Below, in pieces: positions 1 through 9,390 of a DNA stretch of 58,659 bases. A program made the position numbers and the translations under genes. How positions within the stretch are numbered: the first letter of the stretch is position 1; each line of letters starts with the position of its first letter. The notes under the pieces were generated by a model that was not told the origin of the DNA, ran no database searches, and saw nothing but the letters and a program-made list of their open reading frames with translations. The stretch is from Metabacillus rhizolycopersici (lineage in GTDB: Bacteria; Bacillota; Bacilli; Bacillales; Bacillaceae): NCBI RefSeq assembly GCF_020075705.1, contig NZ_JAIQUM010000030.1, positions 1 through 58,659 of the forward strand, given 5' to 3'.

Positions 1-132
1 GATAACTCTGTAGCATTCCAAGCAGCTTGCGATCTAGTATTTAAAGGTTATGATCAGCCAAGTGGATATACAGAGCCGATATTGCACCGCAGACGGATCG
101 AAGCAAAGGCGAAATTTGCAGTAAAACCATAA
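1..132 (+). CDS. glcB: Malate synthase G, C-terminal end (partial)
   Basis: The window opens inside a reading frame that ends at a TAA at 130-132. The 43 residues visible include [19 protein letters not shown], which matches the conserved C-terminus of malate synthase G, the glyoxylate-shunt enzyme condensing glyoxylate and acetyl-CoA to malate. Only the tail is present, so catalytic residues cannot be checked. Pyruvate carboxylase lies 1.1 kb downstream, so two anaplerotic enzymes are near neighbours. A short possible hairpin (around 139-152) follows the stop. The identification rests on a short stretch, but the motif is distinctive. Confidence 0.75.
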   Translation, partial: DNSVAFQAACDLVFKGYDQPSGYTEPILHRRRIEAKAKFAVKP

Positions 133-235
133 ATTAACATGCGGGAGCATGCTAGTCATTTATATATAATGAAAAACATTAGAGAAGTTCATGCGTGTTG
201 ATTATCTAATTTCTACGAATAAAATTGCATGAAAA

Positions 236-299
236 AGAGAGATTCTCATGTGAAATAGTAGTCACCACAACAGCATTTTACGAAATGAGGAATCTCTCT
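236..299. repeat. Left-end inverted repeat of an IS4-type remnant
   Basis: AGAGAGATTC at 236-245 is matched by its reverse complement GAATCTCTCT at 290-299, directly before the remnant transposase start. I infer this is left-end sequence of the decayed IS; no intact right end was found. Confidence 0.4.
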
Positions 300-919
300 T
301 GAACAAGCATAGCGCGATTTTTACACTCATTCAAAACATCTGAAAACACTGAATTATGGCATTGTAAAGCGTATTTTTGAAGTCGTTGTTGGCAAGTTAA
401 ATCGTGCTTCACGCCGAATATTGAAGATGCCCAAAACACTTCTTTCGATTGATTCCACAACGATTACTGTTGGGAAAACGCGCTTACGATGGGCTATTTA
501 TCATGGAGAACGTTCAGGCATTAAATTGCACGTGAGCTTCACAAATGAAACAGCAATGCCACTTCAAGTCGTGGAAACAACGGGTTTGAAACATGATGGT
601 CCAGTCCGCGAAAATTTAGAAGACGCACGCTTCATTCTTGTTTGTGATCGTGCCTATTTTTCTATCGAGAAGGTCGATCGCTATTTACAAGAAAACAACA
701 TTTTGTCTTGCGTTTAAAAGACAACATCCAAATGAACTGTAAAAAGTCACTCAAAGGTTGTCGTACCATGGATTCGAATGTGACCGCTGATTTTACCTGC
801 ACACTGGGAACAACGCAAAAACAAACAGAGAAGCGTCACCGTGTCGTGCAATTTACAGATCCCGAAGGCAGAGAAAAGCCCGTCGTAACGAGTTTAATAG
901 TTATAAAATTTGTTTGTTA
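299..919 (+). pseudogene. IS4-family transposase remnant
   Basis: The frame starts at a TTG (299) right after the end repeat, with MNKHSAIFTLIQNI, then hits a stop. A large internal deletion brings in the catalytic-core part (LLSIDSTTITVGKTRL, a DDE aspartate region, then ILVCDRAYFSIEKVDRYL). A frameshift near 708 splits off the next block (RLKDNIQMN to about VVTSL), and the C-terminus, including the YREK-type region, is missing. So there is an early stop, a deletion, a frameshift and a truncation: the copy is dead. It is typical IS4-family debris of Bacillales. It lies between malate synthase and a second decayed gene, marking an old scar. Confidence 0.8.
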
Positions 920-983
920 GTACCTTACTGATTAAATCCTACATTCCTTAAACGCTTTGTAGGATTGCCACCTCTTTTTTTTA

Positions 984-1182
984 CAGGTACATCTGCAGAA
1001 GCAGGATTGTAGCGATTAATTCAATTGAAAATTTTGGTGGGGTTGTAGGCCCTTATGCAATTGGTGCAATATATGATGCCACGGGTAGCGTATATGGAGA
1101 ACTGGTTGTAATAACAGCAGTTTGTATGTTGCATTTATAATTATTCTATGGCTTCGCTTTAATAAACTATATTCTAGCTAAT
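984..1182 (+). pseudogene. MFS transporter C-terminal remnant
   Basis: Joining two frames gives TGTSAEAGF, then VAINSIENFGGVVGPYAIGA, then AFIIILWLRF. This is the last-helices signature of major facilitator (anion:cation symporter type) permeases. A single T is missing at about 1007 (GGATT-GTA where GGA TTT GTA is expected), and a second shift is needed near 1130 to reach the natural end at 1180-1182. No N-terminal part survives. I infer a permease gene that was destroyed, possibly with the adjacent IS4 insertion. It is not the same copy as the intact MFS gene at 6698. Confidence 0.65.
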
Positions 1183-1210
1183 CTTTATTATATGAAGGGA
1201 TAGATTAAGT

Positions 1211-4200
1211 ATGAGTTTAATTACAAGAAAAATTAACAAAGTATTAGTGGCAAACCGAGGAGAAATTGCCATTCGTATTTTTCGCGCATGTACAGAACTA
1301 AATATTCGTACGGTAGCCATTTACTCAAATGAAGATGCAGGATCTTTTCATCGCTATAAAGCCGATGAAGCATATTTAATCGGAAAAGGAAAAAAGCCAG
1401 TTGAAGCCTATTTAGATATTGAAGGAATCATTGAACTGGCTAAAACGCATGGGGTAGATGCTATTCATCCAGGGTATGGATTTTTGTCAGAAAACATTCA
1501 ATTTGCTAAACGCTGTGAAGAAGAAGGTATTCTTTTTATTGGACCAGAATCCAAGCACCTTGAAATATTTGGTGATAAAGTAAAAGCCCGCCATCAAGCT
1601 ATTCAAGCCAATATTTCGATCATCCCAGGAAGCGATGGACCGATTTCAAGTCAGGAAGAAGTGGAAACGTTCGGTCGAGACTATGGTTACCCTATTATGA
1701 TTAAAGCCGCGCTGGGCGGAGGTGGCCGTGGGATGCGTATCGTACGCAGTACCGATGAATTAATGGAATCCTATGAACGTGCGAAATCTGAAGCAAAGGC
1801 AGCATTCGGCAATGATGAGGTTTATGTAGAAAAGTTCGTTGAAAATCCAAAACACATTGAAGTACAGATTTTAGGAGATCAAGAGGGAAACATTGTCCAT
1901 TTATATGAGCGTGATTGTTCAATCCAGCGCCGTTATCAAAAAGTGGTGGAAATCGCACCAAGTGTTTCCTTATCTGAAAGCTTGCGTAGGCGAATTTGTG
2001 AGGCAGCTGTTCATTTAATGAAAAACGTCGGATATCGAAATGCTGGAACCGTTGAATTCCTTGTATCAGGAGATGAGTTTTATTTCATTGAAGTGAATCC
2101 ACGCATCCAGGTTGAACATACGATTACCGAAATGATTACGGGTATTGATATCGTTCAGTCGCAAATTTTAATTGCGGATGGGTACTCTTTGCACAGTAAT
2201 GCGATAGGTATTCCAGCCCAAGAAGACATCCAGATCAATGGTTATGCGATTCAATCTCGCGTGACGACAGAAGATCCATTAAACAATTTTATGCCGGATA
2301 CAGGGAAAATTATGGCTTATCGTTCAGGTGGCGGGTTTGGGGTTCGCCTGGATGCTGGAAATGGGTTTCAAGGGGCTGTCATTACCCCTTATTATGATTC
2401 ATTGCTCGTAAAAGTTACTACATCGGCTAACACGTTTGAGAAAGCGGCTTCAAAAATGTTGCGCAACCTTCGTGAATTTCGTATTCGTGGAATCAAAACA
2501 AACATTCCCTTCCTCGAAAATGTCGTCAAGCATGAAAAGTTTTTAAACGGTGACTATGACACGTCTTTTATTGATACGACACCAGAATTATTTCTGTTTC
2601 CAAAAAGTAAGGATCGCGGTACCAAAATGCTGACGTATATCGGAAATGTTACAGTGAATGGTTTCCCGGGCATTAGCCAAAAGAAGAAGCCTGTATTTAA
2701 GAAGCCTTCTCTACCTAAGTTAACATACTCGGAACCTGTTCCAACTGGTACTAAACAAATCTTAGATACAGAAGGTGCTGACGGCGTTGTTAAGTGGATC
2801 AAGGAACAAAAAGAAGTGTTGTTAACCGACACAACTTTCCGTGATGCTCATCAATCCTTATTGGCCACTCGCATACGGACTCGTGATTTAGAACAGATTG
2901 CAGAACCAACAGCACGCTTAATCCCTAATCTTTTCTCGGCAGAAATGTGGGGAGGTGCCACATTTGATGTAGCGTATCGCTTCTTAAGTGAAGATCCTTG
3001 GGATCGTTTGTTGCAATTACGCAAGAAGATGCCAAATGTATTATTCCAAATGCTTCTTCGATCTTCCAATGCAGTTGGGTATCAAAACTATCCGGATAAT
3101 GTGATTAAAGCATTTGTAAAAGAATCAGCAGAAGCTGATATTGATGTATTCCGTATTTTTGACAGTTTGAATTGGGTGCAAGGCATGACACTAGCGATTG
3201 ATACGGTCAGAGAAAGCGGAAAAGTCGCCGAAGCCACCATGTGTTATACAGGAGATATTTTAGATCCGACGAGAAGAAAATATGACTTGGATTACTATAA
3301 GCAACTGGCTAAAGAGCTGGAAGCATCGGGTGCTCATATTTTAGGCATTAAGGACATGGCTGGATTATTAAAGCCGCAGGCAGCTTATGAGTTAATCTCC
3401 ACCTTAAAGGAAGCCGTGGATATTCCGATTCATTTGCACAGCCACGATACAAGCGGAAACGGGATTCTCATGTACGCAAAGGCGATTGAAGCAGGTGTAG
3501 ATATTGTTGATGTCGCTGTCAGTTCCATGGCGGGATTAACCTCCCAGCCAAGTGCCAACTCTCTGTATTATGCGTTGGAAGGCCATGATCGTAAGCCAAA
3601 TATCGATATTCGTGGCTTGGAGCAGCTTTCTTCTTATTGGGAGGATGTTCGTCCATACTACCAACCTTTTGAGAGTGGAATGAATGCTCCTCATACAGAG
3701 GTCTATGTGCACGAAATGCCTGGTGGCCAATACAGTAATCTGCAGCAACAGGCAAAAGCAGTGGGATTAGGAGATCGCTGGGATGAAGTAAAAGATATGT
3801 ATTCCAGAGTTAATCACTTATTTGGAGATCTCGTCAAAGTGACCCCATCTTCAAAAGTAGTCGGTGATATGGCTCTTTATATGGTGCAAAACAACTTGAC
3901 GGAAGAAGATGTTTACAAGCGCGGTGAAACACTGAATTTCCCGGATTCGGTGATTGAATTGTTTGAAGGGTATTTAGGTCAGCCTTATGAAGGCTTTCCC
4001 AAAGAACTCCAACGAATTATTCTCAAAGGAAAAGAACCCTTCACTGTTCGTCCTGGAGAACTATTGGAGGAAGTGGATTTCCAAGATATAAAAGAGAACT
4101 TATACCATACGCTTAACCGTCCTGTTACGAGCCATGAAGCTATTAGTTATGCGTTATATCCAAAAGTGTTTATGGACTATCAGAAAATTGTCCAACAATA

Positions 4201-4660
4201 TGGAAATATATCAGTGTTAGATACTCCTACTTTTTTATACGGGATGCGTCTTGGTGAAGAAAACGAGATAGAAATTGAAAAAGGGAAAACGTTGATGGTC
4301 AAGCTTGTCTCAATTGGACAGGCCCAACCAGACGGTACGCGTACGATGTATTTTGAATTAAACGGTCAATCTCGTGAAGTAACCATTACAGATGAAAGCA
4401 TTAAGACAACCGCCATATCCAGATTAAAAGCAGATCCAACCAATTCCAATCATCTAGGTGCTACCATGCCCGGTACTGTCATCAAAGTATTAGTTCAAAA
4501 GGGAGAGAAGGTATCGAAAGGGGACCATTTGATTATTACAGAAGCCATGAAGATGGAGACCACCATTCAAGCCTCATTTGATGGAATCGTAAAAGATATT
4601 CACGTGTTAAGTGGAGAGGCCATCCAACCAGGTGATTTACTTATTGAACTTATAAATTAA
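1211..4660 (+). CDS. pyc: Pyruvate carboxylase
   Basis: This is a biotin-dependent cytosolic enzyme carboxylating pyruvate to oxaloacetate with ATP and bicarbonate. At 1149 aa it is the full length of the single-chain type. Domains in order: biotin carboxylase (about 1-450; KVLVANRGEIAIRIFRA start, glycine-rich ATP loop GGGGRGMR, EVNPRIQVEH); carboxyltransferase (about 530-800; LLTDTTFRDAHQSLLATR, and the LHSHDTSGNG metal site); a linker/tetramerisation region; and a C-terminal biotinyl domain with the biotin lysine in EAMKMET. The start has AAGGGA about 10 bases upstream. It is monocistronic: a Tn552-like element begins 77 bp after the stop. There are no defects. Confidence 0.97.
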   Translation: MSLITRKINKVLVANRGEIAIRIFRACTELNIRTVAIYSNEDAGSFHRYKADEAYLIGKGKKPVEAYLDIEGIIELAKTHGVDAIHPGYGFLSENIQFAKRCEEEGILFIGPESKHLEIFGDKVKARHQAIQANISIIPGSDGPISSQEEVETFGRDYGYPIMIKAALGGGGRGMRIVRSTDELMESYERAKSEAKAAFGNDEVYVEKFVENPKHIEVQILGDQEGNIVHLYERDCSIQRRYQKVVEIAPSVSLSESLRRRICEAAVHLMKNVGYRNAGTVEFLVSGDEFYFIEVNPRIQVEHTITEMITGIDIVQSQILIADGYSLHSNAIGIPAQEDIQINGYAIQSRVTTEDPLNNFMPDTGKIMAYRSGGGFGVRLDAGNGFQGAVITPYYDSLLVKVTTSANTFEKAASKMLRNLREFRIRGIKTNIPFLENVVKHEKFLNGDYDTSFIDTTPELFLFPKSKDRGTKMLTYIGNVTVNGFPGISQKKKPVFKKPSLPKLTYSEPVPTGTKQILDTEGADGVVKWIKEQKEVLLTDTTFRDAHQSLLATRIRTRDLEQIAEPTARLIPNLFSAEMWGGATFDVAYRFLSEDPWDRLLQLRKKMPNVLFQMLLRSSNAVGYQNYPDNVIKAFVKESAEADIDVFRIFDSLNWVQGMTLAIDTVRESGKVAEATMCYTGDILDPTRRKYDLDYYKQLAKELEASGAHILGIKDMAGLLKPQAAYELISTLKEAVDIPIHLHSHDTSGNGILMYAKAIEAGVDIVDVAVSSMAGLTSQPSANSLYYALEGHDRKPNIDIRGLEQLSSYWEDVRPYYQPFESGMNAPHTEVYVHEMPGGQYSNLQQQAKAVGLGDRWDEVKDMYSRVNHLFGDLVKVTPSSKVVGDMALYMVQNNLTEEDVYKRGETLNFPDSVIELFEGYLGQPYEGFPKELQRIILKGKEPFTVRPGELLEEVDFQDIKENLYHTLNRPVTSHEAISYALYPKVFMDYQKIVQQYGNISVLDTPTFLYGMRLGEENEIEIEKGKTLMVKLVSIGQAQPDGTRTMYFELNGQSREVTITDESIKTTAISRLKADPTNSNHLGATMPGTVIKVLVQKGEKVSKGDHLIITEAMKMETTIQASFDGIVKDIHVLSGEAIQPGDLLIELIN

Positions 4661-4677
4661 TTAATCAAAGAATTTAC

Positions 4678-4737
4678 CTGTTCGTAAAAGTACACTTTTA
4701 TAGACTAATAAAAAACTATAACATTATAGTCCATAAT
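4678..4737. promoter_or_regulatory. Left part of a resolvase res site, split by Tn552-like insertion
   Basis: GTTCGTAAAAGTACACTTTT followed by ATAGACT closely matches the inverted-repeat subsite at 36133-36160 in front of the Tn3 resolvase. The other half of this res region is at 13731-13795, directly upstream of the resolvase at 13828. The transposon therefore lies inside the recombination site. Confidence 0.6.
4728..4737. repeat. Left target-site duplication AGTCCATAAT
   Basis: The ten bases AGTCCATAAT abut the left terminal repeat and recur at 13731-13740, abutting the right terminal repeat. Tn552 relatives usually duplicate 6-7 bp, so part of the ten-base match may be chance or res-site symmetry. 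Confidence 0.8.
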
Positions 4738-4823
4738 GTGACTTTAAGAGATAAATTGCACACTTTTTAAACGCTAAATTGCATTCAAAATGGGTAGTCA
4801 GATTTTGTACTGACTACCCATTT
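4738..4823. repeat. Left terminal inverted repeat (86 bp)
   Basis: It begins GTGACTTTAAGAGATAAATT and matches the reverse complement of 13645-13730 with about four mismatches. Its inner part is itself an inverted repeat (ATGGGTAGTCA ... TGACTACCCAT, 4790-4822) that could act as a terminator insulating the element. Confidence 0.9.
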
Positions 4824-4922
4824 GGTGTGTATTTAAAACAAAGTTTAACCGTTATTAATAAAGTTGTACCGTTTTGAAAAAGGTTTGATTAAAAATCTTG
4901 TATTGATATGCATGATTTTTTT

Positions 4923-5012
4923 CTTCCGTAATCGGGCCAGATTGTCGAGGATGTAGTTTAGGATAATACTTGTGAACCGTATCATAAATAGATGCGGTTT
5001 TTTGGATAAATA
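4923..5012 (+). repeat. Conserved intergenic block (repeat family 2, with family 1 motif)
   Basis: The block contains ATCGGGCCA, GAGGATGTAGTTTAG, then GAACCGTATCATAA and TGCGGTTTTTTGG in fixed order. The same order is found on the minus strand at 56457-56538, and shorter matches occur at 10360-10400 and 54181-54230. AACCG and CGGTT can pair and are followed by a T run, so it may end in a terminator. The rest of the 4824-5170 gap shows no gene. Confidence 0.55.
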
Positions 5013-5170
5013 TTCACATCAGTATTTTATGATGGCTTTTTTACGGCCTAGTATGAGTTAATACCCTTCATACTCCAATATATAAGTTAGCTATACTTAC
5101 CCAATCATCAAAAATGCATTATTATTAATAAGAGAACTCATCTAATTAAATTGGGGAGTGAAAATCACCT

Positions 5171-6478
5171 ATGTATAAGGTTGGTATTGTAGGACCTGCG
5201 CGCTCAGTTGAAAGAATGTTACACCATGCAAAGGAATTTGAATCAAATCTATCCTTTGTCGGATATCCATATAATATTGTAAATGAAACAACAGATATAC
5301 TAGAAAAGCATCATAGTAACGTCGATTTTTGGTTATTTTCAGGCTATATGCCTTATAAGATCGCACAACAATCAAAGCATTTTTCAAAGGATAGAATGGA
5401 GTATATTTTTATTACAGGGGATATGTTTTATCGGGGTGTATTAGAAATAAGCCATGAAATTGGAAGGTTGGCGAAAAATGTTAGTATTGATACACTACAT
5501 GTTCCAGAGGAAAGTTTTTTTGATGAAATAATAGATTTAGATAAAATTTTAGACCATGTATATATTAAACGATTTATGGCTAAAACATCCATCGCCGAAA
5601 TTATTGAACATCATATGGCGCTCTGGAAGGAACAAAAAATAGATAGTGTCATTACGGTTTATCCGACAGTCGAAGAAAAATTAAAGGAAATGGGAATTCC
5701 TGTTTGTTTGGTTAGTCCGCATTCTCAGGCTATTTATCACACGCTTCAGCTATTTAGCGAAAAAATCCAAACATTTTATTATAAGGAAACGCAAACCACT
5801 ACTTTAGTTGTACAAATTAAAAATTTTGATTTTATAAAAATGGCGAATCAAAATGGCTATGGAATCCATTTTTTACAGCTAAATATGAAAAAGATTGTTC
5901 TGCAAATTTGCGAAAAAATTGATGGATACCTAATTGAAGAAAGCAATGGCCGCTTTGTCATTTTCAGTTCGCGGGGGATTGTTGAACGAAATATTAATGC
6001 GATATTTGAAATGATTGATCGTTTGTCCGCTGAAACAGAACAGCCGGTTGTTGTTGGTATTGGTCATGCCTCTACGGTTTATTATGCGGAAAATTATGCG
6101 CATCATGCCATGCAGCATTTAATGGAGAAGGGGACGCAAGGGATTGTTGTGATGCAGGAGGACGGGGCTATGACAGAAATTGTCCAAGGGTCATCGCAAA
6201 TTTCGTATACAAGTCGTGTTCAAGATAAAAAGTTAATTGAACAACTGCAAGAGACGTCCATCAGTGGGAAAATGTTTGCAAAAATCGAGGCAATTATGAA
6301 CGAGTTAAAAGTTGAGGCATTTAGTGCAAAAATGTTAGCAAAAGAGTTAAACATGACAGAACGGAATGCGCAGCGAATCATTTCAGAATTAACGATGGTA
6401 GAACTGATTGAATATTGTGGGGAGGAAAGTCGCAATTCACGGGGACGTCCTGCAAAATTATACAAATTATGCAAATAA
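5171..6478 (+). CDS. Cargo-linked transcriptional regulator, family not named
   Basis: This 435-aa cytoplasmic protein starts at an ATG behind GGGGAGTG. The N-terminal half (MYKVGIVGPARSVERML) looks like an alpha/beta sensor fold. The middle (about 215-345) has a degenerate GGDEF-like pattern (VVVGIGHASTVYYAENYAHH), as in PucR/CdaR-type regulators. The C-terminus (about 370-435) is a winged helix: FSAKMLAKELNMTERNAQRI then RGRPAKLYKL. There is no membrane segment. It is the first gene inside the transposon and lies 220 bp upstream of the MFS-M20-glutaminase genes in the same direction. I infer that it controls them, probably in response to their substrate; a 7-bp-armed palindrome over that promoter is a candidate site. 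Confidence 0.65.
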   Translation: MYKVGIVGPARSVERMLHHAKEFESNLSFVGYPYNIVNETTDILEKHHSNVDFWLFSGYMPYKIAQQSKHFSKDRMEYIFITGDMFYRGVLEISHEIGRLAKNVSIDTLHVPEESFFDEIIDLDKILDHVYIKRFMAKTSIAEIIEHHMALWKEQKIDSVITVYPTVEEKLKEMGIPVCLVSPHSQAIYHTLQLFSEKIQTFYYKETQTTTLVVQIKNFDFIKMANQNGYGIHFLQLNMKKIVLQICEKIDGYLIEESNGRFVIFSSRGIVERNINAIFEMIDRLSAETEQPVVVGIGHASTVYYAENYAHHAMQHLMEKGTQGIVVMQEDGAMTEIVQGSSQISYTSRVQDKKLIEQLQETSISGKMFAKIEAIMNELKVEAFSAKMLAKELNMTERNAQRIISELTMVELIEYCGEESRNSRGRPAKLYKLCK

Positions 6479-6499
6479 TAATGTTAGTTTATTAATGCA

Positions 6500-6544
6500 A
6501 GAAAAGCATATTCTATCTTTTAGCTAGAAAAATGCTTTTTTTTT
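6500..6544 (+). terminator. Terminator after the regulator gene
   Basis: AAAAGCAT is paired with ATGCTTTT, followed by an uninterrupted T run, 20-60 bp after the regulator stop. It separates the regulator from the promoter at 6619. Confidence 0.65.
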
Positions 6545-6618
6545 GCAGTCATATCAACAATTTATTCCAAAACGTTCCATTAACCATTTGCCAATTTTCT
6601 GAAACCTAAAAAAATTTA

Positions 6619-6647
6619 TTGAAAGCCTTCATAATTTAACATATAAT
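6619..6647 (+). promoter_or_regulatory. Sigma-A promoter of the cargo operon
   Basis: TTGAAA (6619-6624) and TATAAT (6642-6647) are separated by 17 bp, a near-consensus vegetative promoter. Transcription would start near 6654, 44 bp before the MFS start codon. Confidence 0.75.
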
Positions 6648-6659
6648 TCACGTATATTA

Positions 6660-6674
6660 AACGAAAATTTCGTT
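6660..6674. promoter_or_regulatory. Palindromic operator candidate
   Basis: AACGAAA and TTTCGTT flank a single central base, just downstream of the predicted start point. The position suits a repressor or a start-site-binding activator, plausibly the regulator encoded at 5171. Confidence 0.55.
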
Positions 6675-6697
6675 AAATTACGATAAGGAGGGCATTT

Positions 6698-7930
6698 ATG
6701 TCAGAAAAAATTCTTGAGAAAAAGGTTCGCAAAACGCTAATAGTATTACTTTTCTTTGGTTGGGCATTAGGGAATCTAGACCGTTATTTAATGAATTATG
6801 CGGTTGTGCATATTGGTAAGGATCTTTCCTTGTCAGCTACGGAAACAGGTTTAATTTTAAGTTCATTCTTCTTAGGATATGCCTTAATGCAATTGCCTGG
6901 GGGTTTATTGGCTGATAAATTCGGAGCAAAACGGGTTTTATTAATAGCGGTGATTGTATGGTCCATATTTACAGGCTTAACAGCAGTTGCATGGACATTA
7001 AGTGTGATGGTGGTCATTCGTTTCTTATTCGGAATTGGTGAGGGCGGTTTCCAACCTTCAGCTTCAAAGATTATTTCAACGTCTTTCCCTGTGAATGAGC
7101 GAAGTAAAGCAATGTCTATCATGCTTACATCTAGTGGGATTATGGCGATGCTTGTACCCATTATTTCAGCTGCGTTATTGGTAACTATTGGTTGGCGCGC
7201 ATTCTTTGTTATTGCTGGTTCCTTGGGGGTAATTATTGCATTCCTATATTGGAAGTATGTACCGAAGGATGAAGTAGCAAAAGAGTCTGTTAAAGGGCCT
7301 CAGGTAAAAGCGATTTTAGGCATTTTATTTAAAAAGCCATTAATGTGGAGTTTAGTAGTTTCTTACTTTACCATTTATGCGGTGAACTGGGGTTTAAATT
7401 CTTGGATGCCCAAATATTTGTCAGATGTACGTGGGCTTGATTTAGTCTCCATTGGATGGCTACAAATGATTCCCGGTGCCATTCAGATTATTGCAATGTT
7501 GATATTCGGTTATCTAATCGACAAATTAGATTTGAAAGTAAATAAGTTTATTGGTGCTATATGTGCACTGGTTTTAGCTGGATTCCTATTTTTAATGTTT
7601 AATGCAGAATCGATTGCATTATTTATCACATACCAAAGTATCGTAATATTGTTATTGACTTTTGTTATGTTATTATTACCATCATTTGTGTTAAAGAGAA
7701 TTCCTTCAGATTATGCAGGAACAGCTATGGGTATGGCAAACACTGGGGGACAATTGGCAGGATTTGTTACACCTACCTTAATAGGATTCATGGTTGATTC
7801 ATTTAATGGTTCATATAATGCTGCAATGTGGCTGTTAGTAGTAATTTCGATTATTTGTGTAGGTGCGATTTTAACAATCTCTCCAAAAGGTCAAGGTAAT
7901 AAGGAGGCTGAGCATGAGTACATTGCATAA
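6698..7930 (+). CDS. MFS transporter (anion:cation symporter type)
   Basis: The 410-aa polytopic membrane protein has the usual 12-helix pattern. Near the N-terminus it shows GNLDRYLMNYAVVHI, then GGLLADKFGAKRV (the loop 2-3 MFS signature) and FGIGEGGFQPSASK. These resemble the ACS family, which moves organic anions, phthalate and sugar acids. AAGGAGGG precedes the ATG. Its 3' end overlaps the M20 gene by 17 bp, so the two are translationally coupled. I infer that it imports the substrate of that hydrolase (an N-acyl amino acid or similar). The substrate cannot be read from sequence. Confidence 0.85.
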   Translation: MSEKILEKKVRKTLIVLLFFGWALGNLDRYLMNYAVVHIGKDLSLSATETGLILSSFFLGYALMQLPGGLLADKFGAKRVLLIAVIVWSIFTGLTAVAWTLSVMVVIRFLFGIGEGGFQPSASKIISTSFPVNERSKAMSIMLTSSGIMAMLVPIISAALLVTIGWRAFFVIAGSLGVIIAFLYWKYVPKDEVAKESVKGPQVKAILGILFKKPLMWSLVVSYFTIYAVNWGLNSWMPKYLSDVRGLDLVSIGWLQMIPGAIQIIAMLIFGYLIDKLDLKVNKFIGAICALVLAGFLFLMFNAESIALFITYQSIVILLLTFVMLLLPSFVLKRIPSDYAGTAMGMANTGGQLAGFVTPTLIGFMVDSFNGSYNAAMWLLVVISIICVGAILTISPKGQGNKEAEHEYIA

Positions 7931-9323
7931 TTTATTTTTTAATGTAACCGATTTTCTTCAAGAGAAAAAGAAAACGTTTACAACAATCAGTGATAAAATC
8001 TGGGCAAAACCGGAATTGCATTTTAAAGAAAAATATGCGGCTTCAGTAATGGAGGAAGCATTAAAAGCTGAAGGATTTGCAGTTGAAAAAAATGTAGCAA
8101 ATCTTGAAACGGCGATTATGGGCAGCTTTGGCAGTGGTTCAACTGTTATTGCATTTTTAGGTGAATATGATGCCTTGCCATTTTTAAGTCAAGAAGGCGG
8201 GAAGGCGGAATATTCGCCAATTGAAGAGAATGGGAATGGGCATGGCTGTGGACACAATTTACTAGGCACAGGTGCATTTGCAGCAGCAGTAGCAGCGAAA
8301 GAATATGTTGAAAAAACAAATGCACCGTTCACCATTCGATTTTATGGTTGTCCAGCCGAAGAAAACGGATCTGGTAAAGCCTACATGGCAAAGTATGGTG
8401 TGTTTGATGATGTGGATATGGCTATTACTTGGCATCCAATGACAAACAATACAGCTTGGAATATAACGTCACTAGCGAACTATGCAGCGACTTTTAAATT
8501 TACAGGAAAGAGTGCTCATGCAGCTGCTGCCCCTCATTTAGGGCGCAGTGCTTTAGATGCAGTGGAGTTAATGAATGTTGGTGTAAACTACCTGCGTGAA
8601 CATGTTATCCAAGAGGCACGCATCCATTATGCTGTAGTTAATAGTGGTGGTACATCCCCCAATGTAGTTCAGCCATATGCAGAGGTTTCTTATTTAATTC
8701 GGGCGCCAAAGAAACAGCAAGTAGTAGATATCCATAAGCGTGTTCAAAAAATTGCTCAAGGTGCGGCCTTAATGACAGAAACAACATTTTTGGAACATTT
8801 TGAGGGGGCAGCATCGGATTTAATTCCAAATACAACGCTTGCCAAAGTGATGCAGCAGCAGTTTGATGAAGCTCCAGCTCTTCAATTTAGTGAAGAGGAC
8901 TTTGCTTTTGCTGAGCAAATTTATCAGGCATTGGATGATGAAAGTAAGGCTACAGCTTATATGAATATGTCTCCTGAGCAAAAGGAATTAATAGGCAACA
9001 AGCGCCTATGCGAGCTTGTATCACCATTATCGCCAGAGATGGCTTTGTATGGTTCAACAGACGTTGCAGATGTAAGCTGGAAAACACCAACAGTACAATG
9101 TACAACAGCTTGTTTGGTACTTGGTACACCACTCCATACTTGGCAAGTAGTAGCTGTAGGTAATACGCCGATTGCACATAAGGGAATGCTTTATGCGGCG
9201 GATATTATGGCTCGTACTGCGATTACTTGTATGGAAAATCCAACCATTATTGAAGAAGCAAAACAGGAGTTAAAGACTCGTTTAAAAGATGAAAAGTACG
9301 TTTCTCTAATTCCAGAAGAATAA
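7914..9323 (+). CDS. M20 family amidohydrolase, AbgB-like
   Basis: This 469-aa cytoplasmic metallohydrolase is the usual length for the aminobenzoyl-glutamate hydrolase B group. Metal-site signatures are seen at NGHGCGHNLLGTG, CPAEENGSGKAY and ITWHPM. A lid/dimerisation domain sits in the middle (KFTGKSAHAAAAPHLGRSALDAVE). Family members cleave amide bonds of N-acyl or aminobenzoyl amino acids, including acyl-glutamine and acyl-glutamate. It overlaps the transporter gene by 17 bp and is followed by a glutaminase, which suggests that glutamine or glutamate is the released amino acid. There are no defects. The substrate is inferred from context. Confidence 0.85.
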   Translation: MSTLHNLFFNVTDFLQEKKKTFTTISDKIWAKPELHFKEKYAASVMEEALKAEGFAVEKNVANLETAIMGSFGSGSTVIAFLGEYDALPFLSQEGGKAEYSPIEENGNGHGCGHNLLGTGAFAAAVAAKEYVEKTNAPFTIRFYGCPAEENGSGKAYMAKYGVFDDVDMAITWHPMTNNTAWNITSLANYAATFKFTGKSAHAAAAPHLGRSALDAVELMNVGVNYLREHVIQEARIHYAVVNSGGTSPNVVQPYAEVSYLIRAPKKQQVVDIHKRVQKIAQGAALMTETTFLEHFEGAASDLIPNTTLAKVMQQQFDEAPALQFSEEDFAFAEQIYQALDDESKATAYMNMSPEQKELIGNKRLCELVSPLSPEMALYGSTDVADVSWKTPTVQCTTACLVLGTPLHTWQVVAVGNTPIAHKGMLYAADIMARTAITCMENPTIIEEAKQELKTRLKDEKYVSLIPEE

Positions 9324-9390
9324 AGAAATTTGAAAAAGATGTTACCTTTATTGGTTCATCTCTTTCGTGCCGTAAAGAGAGGTATGCAGG

